Source of the DNA: an uncultured Bacilli bacterium
GTDB taxonomy: Bacteria > Bacillota_I > Bacilli_A > RF39 > UBA660
Assembly: GCA_947624635.1 (NCBI GenBank)
Contig: CANQLF010000013.1
Coordinates: 1-14,140, forward strand
Length of the DNA stretch: 14,140 nucleotides
Reading direction: 5' to 3'
Shown: piece by piece, positions 12,824 through 14,140 of the stretch
How positions within the stretch are numbered: position 1 is the first letter of the stretch
How the letters are laid out: each line of letters starts with the position of its first letter
Notes under the pieces: generated by a model
What the model was told of the DNA's origin: nothing
Databases searched by the model: none
What the model saw: only the letters and a program-made list of their open reading frames with translations
Translations under genes and position numbers: made by a program

Positions 12824-14140
12824 ATACTTTTTATTATTTTTTCAACTTCTAAAGATGTTTCATTGTAAAAATTCAGTCTAAAATTATATATTCCTAAATC
12901 TTTATAGTAATTATATTTATCTATTTTATTTATTTTATTAGAACTAAGTAATATATTAGTGCAATCCTCATTAATAATTTCATATCTTTCTTTTTTTCTA
13001 TCCACTAAATAATATTTATTATTATTTTTACAAGTATTACATACTTTATTTTTATTAACATGTTTATTTAATATACAATATTTTGTTATAAATATTTCTA
13101 TATTACCATATAAAATTACTTCTAAATTTTCATTAGTTTTATCTAGTATATTTTTTATTTCATTATCTTCTAATTCGATAGATAAAGTAATTAATTTAGA
13201 ATTAAAATGTTTTAATACATCAATATTATAAGTATTAGTTGTATTTAATGTATAGTCTATATATAAATTATTATTCTTATAGTATTTTAATTCCCCTATA
13301 CTTCTTATTTGTAAGTTTTCTTTATTATATTCTGTATAATTATTACAAATTCTAGGAAGTGTAAGTATTAAATTATTATATTTATCCTTATATTTATTAT
13401 ATAAATTTTTATCAACATAAATATTATCTATATTATTTTTTATACAAGTTAAAAGTTGTTCTTCTGTTTTAACTAGTGCATTTATACATATTTTAGAATT
13501 TACTTTTTTATTTTCTATGTCTTTTAAATTATCTATTTTTTTATCTTCTATTTTTGTTCTTAGATTTATTAATTTATCTACCACATTTCTTCTTAATTCA
13601 TTTAATTCTTTAATAGGTATTAATATATTATCATCTATATCTATTTTAATATTAGCTAATTTATATGGTGTATCATTTAATTTAGATAGTTGTTCTTTTA
13701 TTCTATCTTTAGTTAGTGGAGTTTTATTAGCCATAAATGTTTTCATATTAGATTTTAAAGTTATTTTATTTTTATCATCATAAGCAGTTAAAATTATTTC
13801 TTCATTTAGTCTTCCTATAACAATAAAATTTATATCTATTCTTCTTTTTTCTTTTAGTTTTTCATTTGCATTTTTTATTTGTTCACTATCTAATGTTTTT
13901 AAAACTATAGAATTAATTTTAATATTATTATCTACTATTAATTCAATTATATCTTCTTTATAAGCTTCATTAACTACTTTATTATTTTTAAATATTTTAT
14001 TAACTGTAAATCCATAATCTTTATTAGATATTATACGTATTCCATCATTCTTTTTTAGCTTATCACTTAATTTTATTCTAATTCTATTTTTATTTTTAGA
14101 TATAACTTTACCTATTTCTATTCCCATATGTTTAGGTCTA
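12811..14140 (-). CDS. Peptidase U32/DUF3656-type protein, C-terminal 442 codons, start outside the window
   Basis: The protein matches the C-terminal two-thirds of the long (about 650-750 aa) U32 proteins related to RlhA. A beta-barrel region reads MGIEIGKVISKNKNRIRIKL and DGIRI. The DUF3656-type segment includes PIKELNELRRNVVDKL. The terminal part, EVILYGNIEIFITKYCILNK with CNTC, YYLVDRKKERYEI and the late Cys, ends with YKDLGIYNFRLNFYNETS. The visible Met at 14127 is not the start: the same frame continues upstream (RPKH before it) to the window edge, and the U32 catalytic domain must lie there. It shares the strand of the left-end U32 gene but is a separate gene, since here the C-terminus is present and there the N-terminus. 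Confidence 0.88.
   Translation of the reverse strand, partial: RPKHMGIEIGKVISKNKNRIRIKLSDKLKKNDGIRIISNKDYGFTVNKIFKNNKVVNEAYKEDIIELIVDNNIKINSIVLKTLDSEQIKNANEKLKEKRRIDINFIVIGRLNEEIILTAYDDKNKITLKSNMKTFMANKTPLTKDRIKEQLSKLNDTPYKLANIKIDIDDNILIPIKELNELRRNVVDKLINLRTKIEDKKIDNLKDIENKKVNSKICINALVKTEEQLLTCIKNNIDNIYVDKNLYNKYKDKYNNLILTLPRICNNYTEYNKENLQIRSIGELKYYKNNNLYIDYTLNTTNTYNIDVLKHFNSKLITLSIELEDNEIKNILDKTNENLEVILYGNIEIFITKYCILNKHVNKNKVCNTCKNNNKYYLVDRKKERYEIINEDCTNILLSSNKINKIDKYNYYKDLGIYNFRLNFYNETSLEVEKIIKSIKRV

Noticed and set aside
1..14140. Alternative genetic code (UGA as Trp), as in mycoplasmas
   Set aside because: Trp is encoded by TGG throughout the clear genes (transposases, surface protein, HerA). 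typA ends in TGA followed directly by TAA, and no conserved Trp position needs TGA. The one internal TGA in coding-like sequence is in the decayed isochorismatase gene, which is also frame-broken.
1..14140. One U32 gene split by a 13-kb insertion
   Set aside because: On the minus strand the right-end piece would be upstream, but it carries the C-terminus, while the left-end piece carries a proper start and N-terminus. They are two genes.
1..14140. CRISPR array, tRNA, rRNA or riboswitch
   Set aside because: No regularly spaced repeats, cloverleaf-like segments or known aptamer cores were seen in the intergenic regions.

Overview
The window is AT-rich DNA from a low-GC Bacillota (Firmicutes)-type bacterium. 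It has AGGAGG-like ribosome sites, TTGACA/TATAAT promoters, U-tailed intrinsic terminators and a TasA/CalY-type exported protein. TGG encodes Trp, and TAA, TAG and TGA all end genes, so the code is standard. The gene style suggests an uncultured gut Bacilli lineage (RF39/Erysipelotrichia-like); that placement is inference from recall, not shown by the sequence.

Left end (1-1349, minus strand): a consensus promoter drives an unrecognised 138-aa protein. After a terminator-like hairpin comes the N-terminal half of a peptidase-U32-family protein (RlhA/TrhP-type RNA hydroxylation family), which runs off the window. Positions 1359-4377 hold two related but different ISKra4-like insertion sequences, head to tail. 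Each has its own inverted repeats. Three copies of GGCAAGT (left flank, junction, right flank) record the order of insertion. In both copies orfA and the transposase lie in different frames.

Centre (4462-7878): a 524-aa surface protein with a TasA/CalY-like leader (minus) and a 500-aa coiled-coil protein with a RelE-like C-terminal domain (plus) are transcribed divergently. The surface gene is the most interesting locus. About 118 bp near its 3' end is about 50% GC with codons foreign to the rest of the gene, and it ends at an Arg-Pro-Val motif. This looks like the variable region of a diversity-generating retroelement (DGR) target. Its promoter also has a run of 8 G between -35 and -10, a classic phase-variation arrangement. 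No reverse transcriptase or template repeat is in the window, so the DGR reading is a hypothesis.

Right part (7868-14140, all minus): typA/bipA with its own promoter, a decayed isochorismatase-family gene, a YgjV-family membrane protein, a 79-aa unknown overlapping the 3' end of a HerA-like hexameric ATPase gene, and the C-terminal 442 codons of a second, larger U32/DUF3656 protein whose true start lies beyond the window. HerA, the 79-aa gene and ygjV are closely spaced and may be co-transcribed.
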